Shown here: positions 18,273-28,132 of the stretch, piece after piece
How the letters are laid out: every line of letters begins with the position of its first letter
How positions within the stretch are numbered: position 1 is the stretch's first letter
DNA from: Bacteroidales bacterium UBA5833
Lineage (GTDB): Bacteria > Bacteroidota > Bacteroidia > Bacteroidales > Lentimicrobiaceae
Direction of reading: 5' to 3'
Assembly (NCBI GenBank): GCA_002433025.1
Contig: DJGZ01000070.1
Span: forward strand, 1-64,000
DNA length: 64,000 nt
Notes under the pieces: model-generated
Database searches by the model: none
What the model was told of the DNA's origin: nothing
What the model saw: only the letters and a program-made list of their open reading frames with translations
Position numbers and translations under genes: made by a program

Positions 18273-21200
18273 TTAGTGGGTAACAACCACTTTCCTGGTA
18301 AAGCTTTCGCCCTTTGTATTCACAAATTTAACCAGGTAAGCGCCTGCTTCGTAGTTATGTACATTCAGCACAATGGTCTTGTCCTTGGTAATCACGCGCT
18401 CATAAACAACTTCGCCGAGATAGTTGTAAACAACCATGTGGCTGATGTCGTTGGTAAGCTCGATGTTTACCAGGTTATTTGACGGGTTCGGGTAAATGCT
18501 TACCATCTGGTTGTCAACAACCGGAACATTGGTGAGCAATACACAGGCAACCTCTGACATCGGGGACTCGCAATCTTCGTAAACTGCAGTAACATTGTAG
18601 CAGTATTCAAATCCGATTGTGAGGGCTTCGTCAGCATCGATGTAGGTAGTTTCAGTGGTTGAACCGATCAGCACGTCATCGCGGTAGATGTTGTAACCAA
18701 CAAGTTCGCGGTTTCCGCTGACTTCAACAGGGAGTGCAGCGCCGGGCAGTGCAGGCAGGTTGCCACGCTCGACCTTCGATACCGGACCGTAAACGGTCGG
18801 ATCGCTGAGCGGCTGCAGTGCAGCTGTTACGCCATCGAGGGTTTCAACAAATCCCTGGAGGTTCCAGTTGTAGTTCAGTCCATAGGCAGTTGCCATGGAT
18901 TCCCAAACCGAACCGTCGAGTGACAGCATGTCACCGAAGCCTGCAACGGCAGGACCGGCATCACAACCAGCAACATAATCGTTGGCGGTATGGGTTACGG
19001 CATAGCCAAACCACAATTCAGTAGCTCCGGTTACAGGGATAGGAGTATTGAGATTAAACTCATTCCATGCACCTGCAGTGTAAGAGGCAACCGGCTGGGT
19101 AAGCACAAGGGTTGATGCGTTGGCACCAGTCCAAACTTTCAGGGTGATTGATCCGCCTGGACCGTAGGGGAACATCCTGATCTTGGTCAGGCTGGTTCCG
19201 GCATACTGTGCAAGCTGGGTCGGGGTAAACCTTACAGCAACGTTGAAGGTACCGCCGCCTTGCAGACCAATGGCATCAGCATTCACGCCATTGTCCCATG
19301 CAAGCCATCCTGAAGGGCCGGGGCCGGTTCCTGAAGGAGCAACCCAGTTGAGGATAACCTGCTCAACATAAGGCAGATTTACATCAGCTGTCAGCTCGGT
19401 AGGAGCAGCACATTCGCGGTAGATGTGAACATTGTCGATCATCCAGTTAAAGATATCAAGTGTATTCACGCCCTTGGCATTGAAACGGACACGGAAAACC
19501 TTGTTCTTGGCCTGACTGGTGATGTCGATGTGCTGCATCTCCCAATCCATATCGCCTTCAGCAGTGTAAGTGGCAACGGTTATCCATGAACTGCCGTTGA
19601 ATACTTCAACCTGCAGGCTTTCATCACCGGTAGCATTTACATCGTCAAGCTTAAGGTCAAATTCAAGGAAGATACTTCCGTCGATGAATCCGGTTCCATT
19701 GATCCAATAGCTGGTCAGAGACAAGCCATAATCGGTCTGAACAGGACTGTAGAAAAATTCAGCACATGGTACAGGATTACCTGCCTGGCCGGCAATTCTC
19801 CAGTTGGCTCCGTCGGTTGACCACTGGTTGGTCTCGAACAGGCCGGTGTTGAAGTTTTCAACAAACGGCAGCTCATAACCGTAAACTACAGTTACATCAA
19901 CCGGACCTTCAATCATGGATTCACCGGTCTGACCGGCGAAACCGTAAGGAGTGAGGTCGTACACAGCGGTTACATGGTAGCTGTAGGTTCCCGGGTCAAG
20001 GTTCAGATCGAAATATTCGGTTTGCGGATGTGCAACATATACCCTTAGTACATCGTCGCGATACAGGTTGTATCCAAGCAGGTTGGAAGGAACAGCTCCG
20101 CCGCCTCCACCGCCACCGGTACCGTTGAGAATGAATGGTAAGCCCTGAGGTCCGACATCGGTAAGGGCAGCCCATGAACCGGTGTATTGAAGTGCATTTC
20201 CGGTTGTAGTCTCACCATTGATGGTTACAGCAGGTACCCAAGGTCCGCTCGAAAGCGAGCCGGTAGTCTGCCATTCAACCCAATAGGTTCCGGGCGAAAG
20301 GGTAAGTCCGGGAGTTTCAGCAACAATACGCATTACCGGACGATCGGTAGATCCGCCGGGGCCGTTGTCGTTACGATAGATATTTGACCACTCGGTGCTG
20401 ATCATGCGGTTGGTAACCAGGTCGCCCCAGATTACAGTACCACCGGCATTGGGAGCGCCATCGTAAACACGGCAGAATACGCCGGTAAATGTACTCGAAG
20501 TACTTGAACCGGTCTGATAGCCGAAGAACTCAATGTTCTGGATGTTCCAGTTTCCGGTAACCTCAAAGTCATCGGCAACGCTGTTGCCGGCGCTCTGCTG
20601 GAATCCGAATCCGTAAGTACCCATACCAAGTCCGGTCTGGAGGATGCTTTCATCAGCGCCGCCCGAGCCGGTACCAGGGCTGTTAACCAGTGGCCCGTTG
20701 TCGTAGAGAACGTTCCTGCTGGAAGCCAGCGGTACATTGGTCTGCGGGAAAGTACGCGGGGTTAGTACGGCAACTACATCTGCGGCAGCCTGTGTCTCCG
20801 TTGCCACTACACGATCCTGGTTATCGCCAAGACCGGTAGGTGAGGTCGGAGGCAGCCAGGTAAGGTGAGCGTAGTCGGTCATCGGCGGACTCATGCCTGC
20901 AAGACTGTCGGGAGGATAGAGATAAGCCGAACGGAAGAGGTAGGTATCCAGTTCTGAATAGCCTGAACTGTAGAGTGCAGCAACACCGGCAAGGTATTCC
21001 TGACCATAGTTCAGGTTGGTGTAGGTAAAGGTCTGCTCAGGGGTATTGTCAACAAGGGTTCCGTCGAGGAATACGCCGTATCCCTGGTGAGGAACGCCAC
21101 CCGAAGCAATCTGGATGTCGTCAACAGCCCAGCCTGATGCCCATGCGCCACCGTCGTCGGCGTGGAAGGCAAGCCATACACTGCCCAATCCGTTGGCGCC

Positions 21201-24200
21201 CGAGAACTGTGCAAGGTCGATTTCAATTTCCCGCCATGCACCACCGGCAGCAACCATACTGTGGATTACCGTCCAGGTAGCACCGGCGTCGGTACTGATT
21301 TCAACAAAGCCCATCTGGCCATAAGAACCATCGAAATAGCTGGCAAAAATCAAACGATAGGTCGGAAGATCGGTCCAGTTCATTTCGGGAGTGATCAGGT
21401 AATCGCAGCATCCGTTGCCGTTCTCAGCGTCGTCGTTGCTCACGGCATACTTGGTGTGCGGAGGAATTGCAAATGAAGAACTGCCGCCGTTGGTAGTTGC
21501 ATACCAGCCGGTAGTGCTCTGGGTAAGTGACTGCCAGCCTGCCGGCGGGAATACACTGCCTTCGAAGTCCTCAGCTACGGCAAGAGCCAGCGGCTCGTCC
21601 CATGTAGCTACAAGGGTCAGCGGATCTACATAAAGGTTACGCGGTTTGTACTTCTTCTCGAGGAGGATGATGTTGATCACACGGTTGCCGGTGATGTTTA
21701 CATTGATCATGTAATCATCAAATCCGACTTTCATGGCCTCAACAACATAAGGTCCGTACCATACGGTCGGGAAAATCACCTGTCCGTCCTCTGGAACGGT
21801 TGCGGTGTATACCTCGTAAGGATATGCCTGACCGGCAAGGCTGACCACTGCGCCTGCAGGGCTGCCACCGGTGGTAAGGCTTACATTTACGGTTACCTCG
21901 GCGAGGATCTTGTGTCCAACGATGTTCGACACAATGGTGTCGGATACATAGTTGTTCGGATAATTGGCTGCTACTCCATAAGCATACCATCCGCCGGGAA
22001 GGTTGGCCCATGTGGTACCGCCATCGGTGTAGGTATTGGCGTTAATTGCGTTGCCAAGTCCGGTGACATTACCAAGGGTGGGATCGCCGTTCGGGTCAAA
22101 GTTGCTGTAGCGAACGAGCCTGTAATTGGTCACAGCCCTTGAGTTGTCCTCAAATTCAGGAGCAGCCTTGTAGGTGGCATTTCCTTCATGTCCGGGAACT
22201 GCAAGCGGAGCGGTCAGGGAGATCATGCCACGCTGCTTCACGGGTACTTTCAGTTCACCAACATTGTCGGCAAGTACTACATCGGTGGGTGAAGGTACGC
22301 CTGAAACAATGGCGCGCATCATCATATCCTGGAATGCGGCTACAACCCAGTTGCCACCGGCAGAAATATTCCGTGAGTAACTGCGGTAGAGGGTGGGCAG
22401 GTTCTGATCGATACCAACCGGTGCACAGTTGGGCGACAGGGTCCCCTGTACCATTACCAGATAGAAGTTACCATCGGTAATTTCCACATCCAATCCTGTG
22501 AATACAACCCATCCGTAATTGTTAACAGTTACGGAAATTGAGTCGAGGGTAGTTCCCGGCATACCGTTGGGACCGTCGTCGTCTTTAATCATAGCGCCGA
22601 AGGTGGTTCCCAGGAATCCGGTAGTGTTGTTGGGGAAGCTGCCGTCGCCGACATAGATCTTACCACCAAGCACGGTAACAGGATAGTTGGCCGGGGTGAA
22701 TTTCACGGCATTCATGTTGCCGGGCAGTGCCCATGCAGCATAGTTCTCGGCCGAACCATCGTCATATACGATTTCATAAGGTCCCATGCCATCGCCCCAG
22801 GTAACCACACACTCGGTGTCGGCTGCGTTGACTTCGGCATAGACGAATGAAGGAGGATATGATTCTTCCCACAGCTGTGCATCAAGCGGGGTTACAACGC
22901 CCTGCAGCGCAATGGTATCGTGCTCAACATAAGTCTGGAAGCCAATCTTCTCGAAGCTTACATTGTAACGGCCAGCATCTACATAGAGCATGTATTCACC
23001 ATTCTCATCAGTCATGGTCTGGAAGGAATCAAAATCGCGGCTGTTGTTCAGGTTCATCTGTCCGGCTTTCTTTCCGCTGTCGCCAGTAATGCCGGATACT
23101 TCAAGAATAGCCGGAAGGCGAGATTTTTCTGTATTTGCAACAAGTGATTCCGCGGACAATGTCATTGAAGTGCTTCCAATGAATGCGTTAACACGTTGCA
23201 GGAACACACATTGATAACCAAAGCCGGAAAGATTGGTCCATGAACCACCGCTCAGATACATTCCCAGATCCAAACCATAGTTTGGCCCGTTCGTATCCAT
23301 ACCCAGGAAACGGGTAACGTTGGTGAGCATGTTCCAATGAACCATTGCATAAAAAGGTCCGTTGAATGCAATACCGGGTACAGCTACATTATACCATCCT
23401 TCCGCAGTTACGGAGAAAGGATCAGATAATCCCATAGATACACCGGCATTATCAAAGAACTCAACAACAAGGTTTTCGGTATTTGAATCTCCTGCGTAGA
23501 AGAACATATCAATACTGTTGATTGTTCCGGCCGATGCAACCGGGAAATAATTTCCGAGATAAGCATCTGCTGCAGCATTAATCCGGAGGCCTTGTTCATA
23601 AGTTCCATCATCAAAAGCAATGGTAGTGAAGTAACCGGTCGGATTGGCTGTTACCAGCACGCCGTTGAGCGGATCACCGGTCAGTGCATTGGTTACGGTT
23701 CCGGCAAACTGCGCGGGAACGTAAACATACATCTCGTTGACAATGGTAACGCTCGGGTTGGCCAGGTCGTTCGACTCAACAACCAGATCCTGGAAATAGG
23801 AGAATCCGGGTTCGAAATCGGTGGCATCCCAGGTAACGGTGATAGTTCTGTTGCCGCCCGGAGGGATAGTACCCTGGGCAGGAACAACGGAAACTATAAA
23901 TCCGCCGGCCTGAACGTCAAGGGTATAATCCTCAACTTCACCATAAGAAGTCGTGCCGCAGGGCGAAAGGGTTCCACCATACTGCAGTCTGACCCTCATC
24001 CGGGTAAGTCCTGGTTCTGCATCGTCCGGAACAAGTATGTTGCCTGTGAAGGTTGCGCCTCCACCGGAAGATGTGGTTGTATAGAACTCGTTGGCATCAT
24101 CAAAGTCCTCATCCTGATTCCAGTCGATATAAATTCCAACGATATCGCTTGACCAGGGTACCGGATTGAGTATGGTGATCGGGTAGGTTTCACCGGGTTC

Positions 24201-27059
24201 AACTTCAGTTGAAATGCTTGTATAATCAGCATAACCTGAACATCCTGATGAATTATTGATTGTACCAAACTGAACGGTACCGATGTACTCATCGCATCCG
24301 CCGCTGGCAGCACAGTAAGCCAGAGGAGCGCGGCTTCCGCCATCATCATTAACCCATTCGGGGAAGCTGAATGCCAAAGTCCCCTCTCCGGTATTGGAGA
24401 TGGTTACGGTCTGAACGGCCTGATTGTTCACCCATACCTCATCATAGATGTAGGTAGGATTGACAAAAATGGTTGGATTGGGCCATTCAAGTTCAACCGG
24501 GCCTGCAGGCACCGACAGACCTTCATCATAAACAGCCTGTACGGTATAGTAATAAGTACCATATCCGGGCAGGAAGTCGGTAAAGGTATTGGCAGAGGTG
24601 GTTCCGATCTGCACACCGTCGCGTTTCACCACAAAGTTGATGAAAGCATCGGTAGGGGCAAAGGTCCAGCTCAGGTTGGCCTGTCCGGTGATCGGGTTAA
24701 CCAGAATAGCGGTAAGATCATCGGGATAAGACAGAGGAACTCCGGCGATGATCATGGTAACCGGAACGGTAACCGTACCCACATTGGGATCGCTGGTGAA
24801 AATCACTTCGGCCTGGTAAACCTCACCTGCTTCGGTACCCATGGCACTAAAATATGCAGGGTTGTCGAAATTGGTGTAACGGGGAACTATGCCTTCGTAC
24901 TGTCCCAGTGTAAGCCAGCCGCTGGCACCGCCACCCGAGAGGCACATAGCCAGTCGTTCAGGGGCAAGGCTGACAGCATTCTGATAAGCACCACCGGTTC
25001 CTGTCATGGTATTCAGCCAGTAGAATGTCGGCGAGGCCGTGGTAGCCTGTACCGAGATCCAGCCTTCACTCATGGCAGTTGAAGGCAGTTCAACGGTAAA
25101 CAGGTAGGTGTTGTACCCGATAACCGGAGTTCCGGTGTTAACCGGCGCTGCATCAACATTCAGGGATGTCAGTACTGTTCCCGGGGTTGAACCGGCTGCA
25201 CAAATTTCAATATTGAAATTCATGGTAGCAGGGGGGGCTGCGGTAAAGATGGCCCAGAAGTTCAGGATATTGAAGTTACCGTCAACACCAAGAAACTGCT
25301 GGTAACACTTGTAACCTGCAGAAGTAGTACTGGTATATCCGTTATCGGAGCCGACGGGTGCATTGCTGAACTTGCTTCCATCGGGGCAGAGCATGGTATT
25401 TCTGCTGTTCAGCGCCTCTCCGTTGCCCGGGCCAATGGATGAAATCTCCATGGCAGGCAATGAGTTGAAGTCAACCAAGGGAATGTTCGGATCGAGGCCC
25501 GGAACAAGCGTGCTTTCTTCCATATAAACAACTTCGGCGGTCCAGCCAAGGGTGCCGTCGCCATTGTTGTTGATGTTGAGTGCGCCTTCAAACATCTCGT
25601 TCGGGTTCAGGGTTACACTGTAAGGATTGGGTGTAACGGCCATGGCCGGACGGGGAAGTTCAAAGTTCTGATAAGTGGTGTTACCTTCTGTGATCAATAC
25701 GTTGTTCACATAAACGGTATTGTAACCATCCTTTGCGGCAGCCATGGTGTAGGTTCCGATGGCAATATCAGGAATCTGATAGGCACCGTTGGGGCCCGAG
25801 GTGGTTACAAAGTTTCCGCTGGTACCGCTTGCAGCAACCGTTGCGCCGGGCAGGGGTACACCAAAACCGTTGGTGACAAATCCCTGAACAATACCGGTCG
25901 GCAGAATGGCCGAAGGGGTAATGGTAAGGTAAACATTGGCCCTTGTATTATAGGTACCGGGGGTGGTAATATCCACGCAACCATCCCCTGTAGAGAGGTC
26001 GTTGTGCTGGTGGGCTACCATACCCGGCATATCAGCGCCAAGAACCAGTGAGTTACTGCCATAGGCGGCATTGTTAAAGCAAACACTGACCAGCAGGTTT
26101 GAAAAACCATCCCATGCAAAAGAGTTTTGAAGGTCAATGGTTTGAACACCTGTAGCATCAACACTGTAGGTTCCGCTGTAAACATTGGTCCATCCGCCGT
26201 TTACAAATCCGGAAAGTGAAGTGCCGGCATAGTTCTGCATATCAATGTTAAAGCCATTCATCACATAAGGATAAGCAGAAGAAACATCGAATCCGATGGC
26301 TGTAATATCACCCGGAACTCCGCCGGCTGCCAGAATTTCAGCAGCTGTATAGAGATACTGGGTGCGTGAGTCCATGTAGAAGGTATAAAAAGGATAACCC
26401 ACTGCAAGCGTACCTGAGCCAACCTGAACCACCAGTCCCGGAGGAGGTGGCGGAGGTGCACTGGTAATGGTAAGCCTTACGTTGGGCCGGTTGGCCTGAG
26501 CGGCACCTGCCGAAAGGCTGCACCCGGCAGCACCGTCGGTGCGCTCTGCCCATGTTTTTCCGGCAAAAGCTGATGAATTAACGGTTGAATTACCGTCCCA
26601 ATCTGCATTGTCAAAACAAACGTTTACGAGCAGGTTGGATGTGCCGTCCCAGGCAAATGGCGTATTCAGTACAATGGTCTGCCAGCCGGTGGCTGCCACA
26701 GTATATGTGCCCGAATATACATTTGACCACCCTGTATTGACGAAGGCGCCCAAGGTTGTTGCGGAGGTGTGCTGCATGTCAATACTGAAACCATTCATTG
26801 CCATCGAATTGGCAGTAATTACATTGAATGCGATTTCAGTAATGTCACCGGCCATACCGCCTCCTGCGATGATCTCAGATGCATCGTAAATCACCTGCAT
26901 CCTGGCATCTTCATAGAGGGTGTAGAACGGCCATGAGGAAGAAGAGGTCCCCGTTCCGATTTCAACGGTAACCTGGGCCTGAAGGTTCAGGGCAAGGAAA
27001 AGCGCCATCAGCGATGTAAGCCACCAGCGCCATCCTTTTCTTTTTGTAATGTTTCCCAT
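18273..27059 (-). CDS. Giant T9SS-secreted multidomain adhesin-like protein (2928 aa)
   Basis: A predicted cell-surface protein. Signal peptide about 1-29. A tandem duplicated beta-rich module lies about 30-200 and 208-390, joined by a run of six Pro. Further along are carboxypeptidase-regulatory-like beta-sandwiches (about 393-470 and 1120 on), Fn3-like domains, and a GEVED domain about 975-1050 (ends TSYGEVEDYTLDV). Two choice-of-anchor-J/cleaved-adhesin modules lie about 1825-1985 (GCCDYLITPE core) and 2395-2550. Between them is an exchangeable cassette about 2075-2320 ending in a Gly-rich linker. The T9SS type A tail (about 2845-2928) has the YPNP box and ends FTRKVVVTH. No catalytic motif was recognised, so adhesion or a scaffold role is inferred. 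The promoter-like element at 27668-27698 and a roughly 600-nt leader precede it. Paralogous to the 2535-aa and 2753-aa proteins. Confidence 0.93.
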   Translation of the reverse strand: MGNITKRKGWRWWLTSLMALFLALNLQAQVTVEIGTGTSSSSWPFYTLYEDARMQVIYDASEIIAGGGMAGDITEIAFNVITANSMAMNGFSIDMQHTSATTLGAFVNTGWSNVYSGTYTVAATGWQTIVLNTPFAWDGTSNLLVNVCFDNADWDGNSTVNSSAFAGKTWAERTDGAAGCSLSAGAAQANRPNVRLTITSAPPPPPPGLVVQVGSGTLAVGYPFYTFYMDSRTQYLYTAAEILAAGGVPGDITAIGFDVSSAYPYVMNGFNIDMQNYAGTSLSGFVNGGWTNVYSGTYSVDATGVQTIDLQNSFAWDGFSNLLVSVCFNNAAYGSNSLVLGADMPGMVAHQHNDLSTGDGCVDITTPGTYNTRANVYLTITPSAILPTGIVQGFVTNGFGVPLPGATVAASGTSGNFVTTSGPNGAYQIPDIAIGTYTMAAAKDGYNTVYVNNVLITEGNTTYQNFELPRPAMAVTPNPYSVTLNPNEMFEGALNINNNGDGTLGWTAEVVYMEESTLVPGLDPNIPLVDFNSLPAMEISSIGPGNGEALNSRNTMLCPDGSKFSNAPVGSDNGYTSTTSAGYKCYQQFLGVDGNFNILNFWAIFTAAPPATMNFNIEICAAGSTPGTVLTSLNVDAAPVNTGTPVIGYNTYLFTVELPSTAMSEGWISVQATTASPTFYWLNTMTGTGGAYQNAVSLAPERLAMCLSGGGASGWLTLGQYEGIVPRYTNFDNPAYFSAMGTEAGEVYQAEVIFTSDPNVGTVTVPVTMIIAGVPLSYPDDLTAILVNPITGQANLSWTFAPTDAFINFVVKRDGVQIGTTSANTFTDFLPGYGTYYYTVQAVYDEGLSVPAGPVELEWPNPTIFVNPTYIYDEVWVNNQAVQTVTISNTGEGTLAFSFPEWVNDDGGSRAPLAYCAASGGCDEYIGTVQFGTINNSSGCSGYADYTSISTEVEPGETYPITILNPVPWSSDIVGIYIDWNQDEDFDDANEFYTTTSSGGGATFTGNILVPDDAEPGLTRMRVRLQYGGTLSPCGTTSYGEVEDYTLDVQAGGFIVSVVPAQGTIPPGGNRTITVTWDATDFEPGFSYFQDLVVESNDLANPSVTIVNEMYVYVPAQFAGTVTNALTGDPLNGVLVTANPTGYFTTIAFDDGTYEQGLRINAAADAYLGNYFPVASAGTINSIDMFFYAGDSNTENLVVEFFDNAGVSMGLSDPFSVTAEGWYNVAVPGIAFNGPFYAMVHWNMLTNVTRFLGMDTNGPNYGLDLGMYLSGGSWTNLSGFGYQCVFLQRVNAFIGSTSMTLSAESLVANTEKSRLPAILEVSGITGDSGKKAGQMNLNNSRDFDSFQTMTDENGEYMLYVDAGRYNVSFEKIGFQTYVEHDTIALQGVVTPLDAQLWEESYPPSFVYAEVNAADTECVVTWGDGMGPYEIVYDDGSAENYAAWALPGNMNAVKFTPANYPVTVLGGKIYVGDGSFPNNTTGFLGTTFGAMIKDDDGPNGMPGTTLDSISVTVNNYGWVVFTGLDVEITDGNFYLVMVQGTLSPNCAPVGIDQNLPTLYRSYSRNISAGGNWVVAAFQDMMMRAIVSGVPSPTDVVLADNVGELKVPVKQRGMISLTAPLAVPGHEGNATYKAAPEFEDNSRAVTNYRLVRYSNFDPNGDPTLGNVTGLGNAINANTYTDGGTTWANLPGGWYAYGVAANYPNNYVSDTIVSNIVGHKILAEVTVNVSLTTGGSPAGAVVSLAGQAYPYEVYTATVPEDGQVIFPTVWYGPYVVEAMKVGFDDYMINVNITGNRVINIILLEKKYKPRNLYVDPLTLVATWDEPLALAVAEDFEGSVFPPAGWQSLTQSTTGWYATTNGGSSSFAIPPHTKYAVSNDDAENGNGCCDYLITPEMNWTDLPTYRLIFASYFDGSYGQMGFVEISTDAGATWTVIHSMVAAGGAWREIEIDLAQFSGANGLGSVWLAFHADDGGAWASGWAVDDIQIASGGVPHQGYGVFLDGTLVDNTPEQTFTYTNLNYGQEYLAGVAALYSSGYSELDTYLFRSAYLYPPDSLAGMSPPMTDYAHLTWLPPTSPTGLGDNQDRVVATETQAAADVVAVLTPRTFPQTNVPLASSRNVLYDNGPLVNSPGTGSGGADESILQTGLGMGTYGFGFQQSAGNSVADDFEVTGNWNIQNIEFFGYQTGSSTSSTFTGVFCRVYDGAPNAGGTVIWGDLVTNRMISTEWSNIYRNDNGPGGSTDRPVMRIVAETPGLTLSPGTYWVEWQTTGSLSSGPWVPAVTINGETTTGNALQYTGSWAALTDVGPQGLPFILNGTGGGGGGGAVPSNLLGYNLYRDDVLRVYVAHPQTEYFDLNLDPGTYSYHVTAVYDLTPYGFAGQTGESMIEGPVDVTVVYGYELPFVENFNTGLFETNQWSTDGANWRIAGQAGNPVPCAEFFYSPVQTDYGLSLTSYWINGTGFIDGSIFLEFDLKLDDVNATGDESLQVEVFNGSSWITVATYTAEGDMDWEMQHIDITSQAKNKVFRVRFNAKGVNTLDIFNWMIDNVHIYRECAAPTELTADVNLPYVEQVILNWVAPSGTGPGPSGWLAWDNGVNADAIGLQGGGTFNVAVRFTPTQLAQYAGTSLTKIRMFPYGPGGSITLKVWTGANASTLVLTQPVASYTAGAWNEFNLNTPIPVTGATELWFGYAVTHTANDYVAGCDAGPAVAGFGDMLSLDGSVWESMATAYGLNYNWNLQGFVETLDGVTAALQPLSDPTVYGPVSKVERGNLPALPGAALPVEVSGNRELVGYNIYRDDVLIGSTTETTYIDADEALTIGFEYCYNVTAVYEDCESPMSEVACVLLTNVPVVDNQMVSIYPNPSNNLVNIELTNDISHMVVYNYLGEVVYERVITKDKTIVLNVHNYEAGAYLVKFVNTKGESFTRKVVVTH

Positions 27060-27201
27060 AATTCCGATTTTAAATGAATAATAATGCGTAATTCTTTATT
27101 CAATGATTCAGATTAATTGTCACACAGGCGTTTAGTGTGTAGGGTCATATTTCATGTTTGGTAAAATTCCGCTGATTCATAAACTCGTATCCCCGGCAAC
27201 A

Positions 27202-27211
27202 CCTCCTTTCT
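27202..27211 (-). promoter_or_regulatory. Distal Shine-Dalgarno-like element (STAB-SD-like), leader of 2928-aa gene
   Basis: Minus-strand AGAAAGGAGG, continuing as AGAAAGGAGGTG, complements 12 nt of the Bacteroidota 16S rRNA 3' tail. It sits 143 nt before the ATG, too far to direct initiation, and no conserved small frame follows it. Confidence 0.65.
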
Positions 27212-27667
27212 TTTGAAATAAATGCATGAAACAATAAGGCGATATATTGATGTTGTGTTTTCCGGTATGATTAAATAACTGTTTATATATTTTTGATTCT
27301 GAATTACCTCGGGGAGAAAATAAGAATGCCGGGTCGGCATACAACCAACCTGGCCCAGAAAATGGAAAAAACTTTCCATCACGGATTGAAGCGGTATTCA
27401 TCGCGACCATGCCTTTGGTTATTATTCAGCACGGCATTGCCCGGGGAAGGGGTACCGACTGAGGGTTAAGGGCAAAATGAATGCTCAATCACTCAATACA
27501 GTAAGGGAGTCAACAGGTAAATCAGGGGAAGGGATCGGTTAGATATCTGGCAGCAGTTACCCTTCTTTACCAGGAGGAAATTCAATTCAATTTATTAATC
27601 AATTTGCCTTGCTCTTTTCATCTGTGAAGGCAATTTAAGCTATACAAGATTTGCTAATATATGACAT

Positions 27668-27698
27668 AAGACAATTGAAAACCGTTTTACCCCTATTC
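27668..27698 (-). promoter_or_regulatory. ECF-type promoter element, copy A
   Basis: Minus-strand ATAGGGGTAAA, 11 nt, TTGTCT. It aligns without gaps to four other copies. It lies about 610 nt before the ATG of the 2928-aa gene. Confidence 0.7.
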
Positions 27699-27983
27699 AA
27701 AAAATAAACAAAAATATTAACAATTTTGTATCATCCTGTTTTTGTGGGTAATAGATGCAAATTAAATTGAAAATTTCAGATATTTCCGGCCAAATTCCTT
27801 TTTCATTGTCGGGTAGCGGGTAAAAATGGCATCCGGATAAAAAGTTATTAACAATTCAGTTGCTAAGGCGCAGAAACACTGCAAAAATCATTGTTGTCCG
27901 GTGAAATTATTATAATTTGACCGGAAAGCTTTATAGGTGTTGGTTTCAGAAGATTGCAACAGCATTCAACTTACTTTTTATTA

Positions 27984-28073
27984 TTTCGCCACTAAGGCAC
28001 AAAGGCACCAAGTTGCACAAATTTATTTTTCTCATTCAGTGATACTTAGTGTTTTTGTGTCTTTGTGGCAAAT
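27984..28073. repeat. Imperfect palindromic intergenic repeat
   Basis: Arms 27984-28013 and 28044-28073 are inverted copies (roughly three quarters matching) of a CCACTAAGGCACAAAGGCAC type sequence. Repeats of this wording are widespread between genes in Bacteroidota. It is probably a non-coding dispersed palindrome lying just beyond the 1020-aa gene's 3' end. Confidence 0.7.
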
Positions 28074-28132
28074 TCTTTCTTCATCTTATCCGGACAATAG
28101 TGTGCAAAAATCTAACCTTTATCCTGCCTGCT

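Larger units (their letters stand above)
27060..28132. other. 1.07-kb intergenic region: long 5' leader, ECF-type element, dispersed repeat
   Basis: No convincing gene. The part to 27668 is the presumed untranslated leader of the 2928-aa gene. It holds the AGAAAGGAGG element and a 7-bp hairpin (27604-27610 with 27627-27633) soon after the predicted transcript start. Short open frames on the minus strand (27152-27410) show no family resemblance and no match to frames in the other two leaders. Beyond the promoter element lies AT-rich DNA and the palindromic repeat at 27984-28073. Confidence 0.7.

Noticed and set aside
27152..27410. Small minus-strand frames in the leader of the 2928-aa gene, one running over the AGAAAGGAGG element
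   Set aside because: No recognisable family, no similar frame in the other two leaders, poor initiation context.
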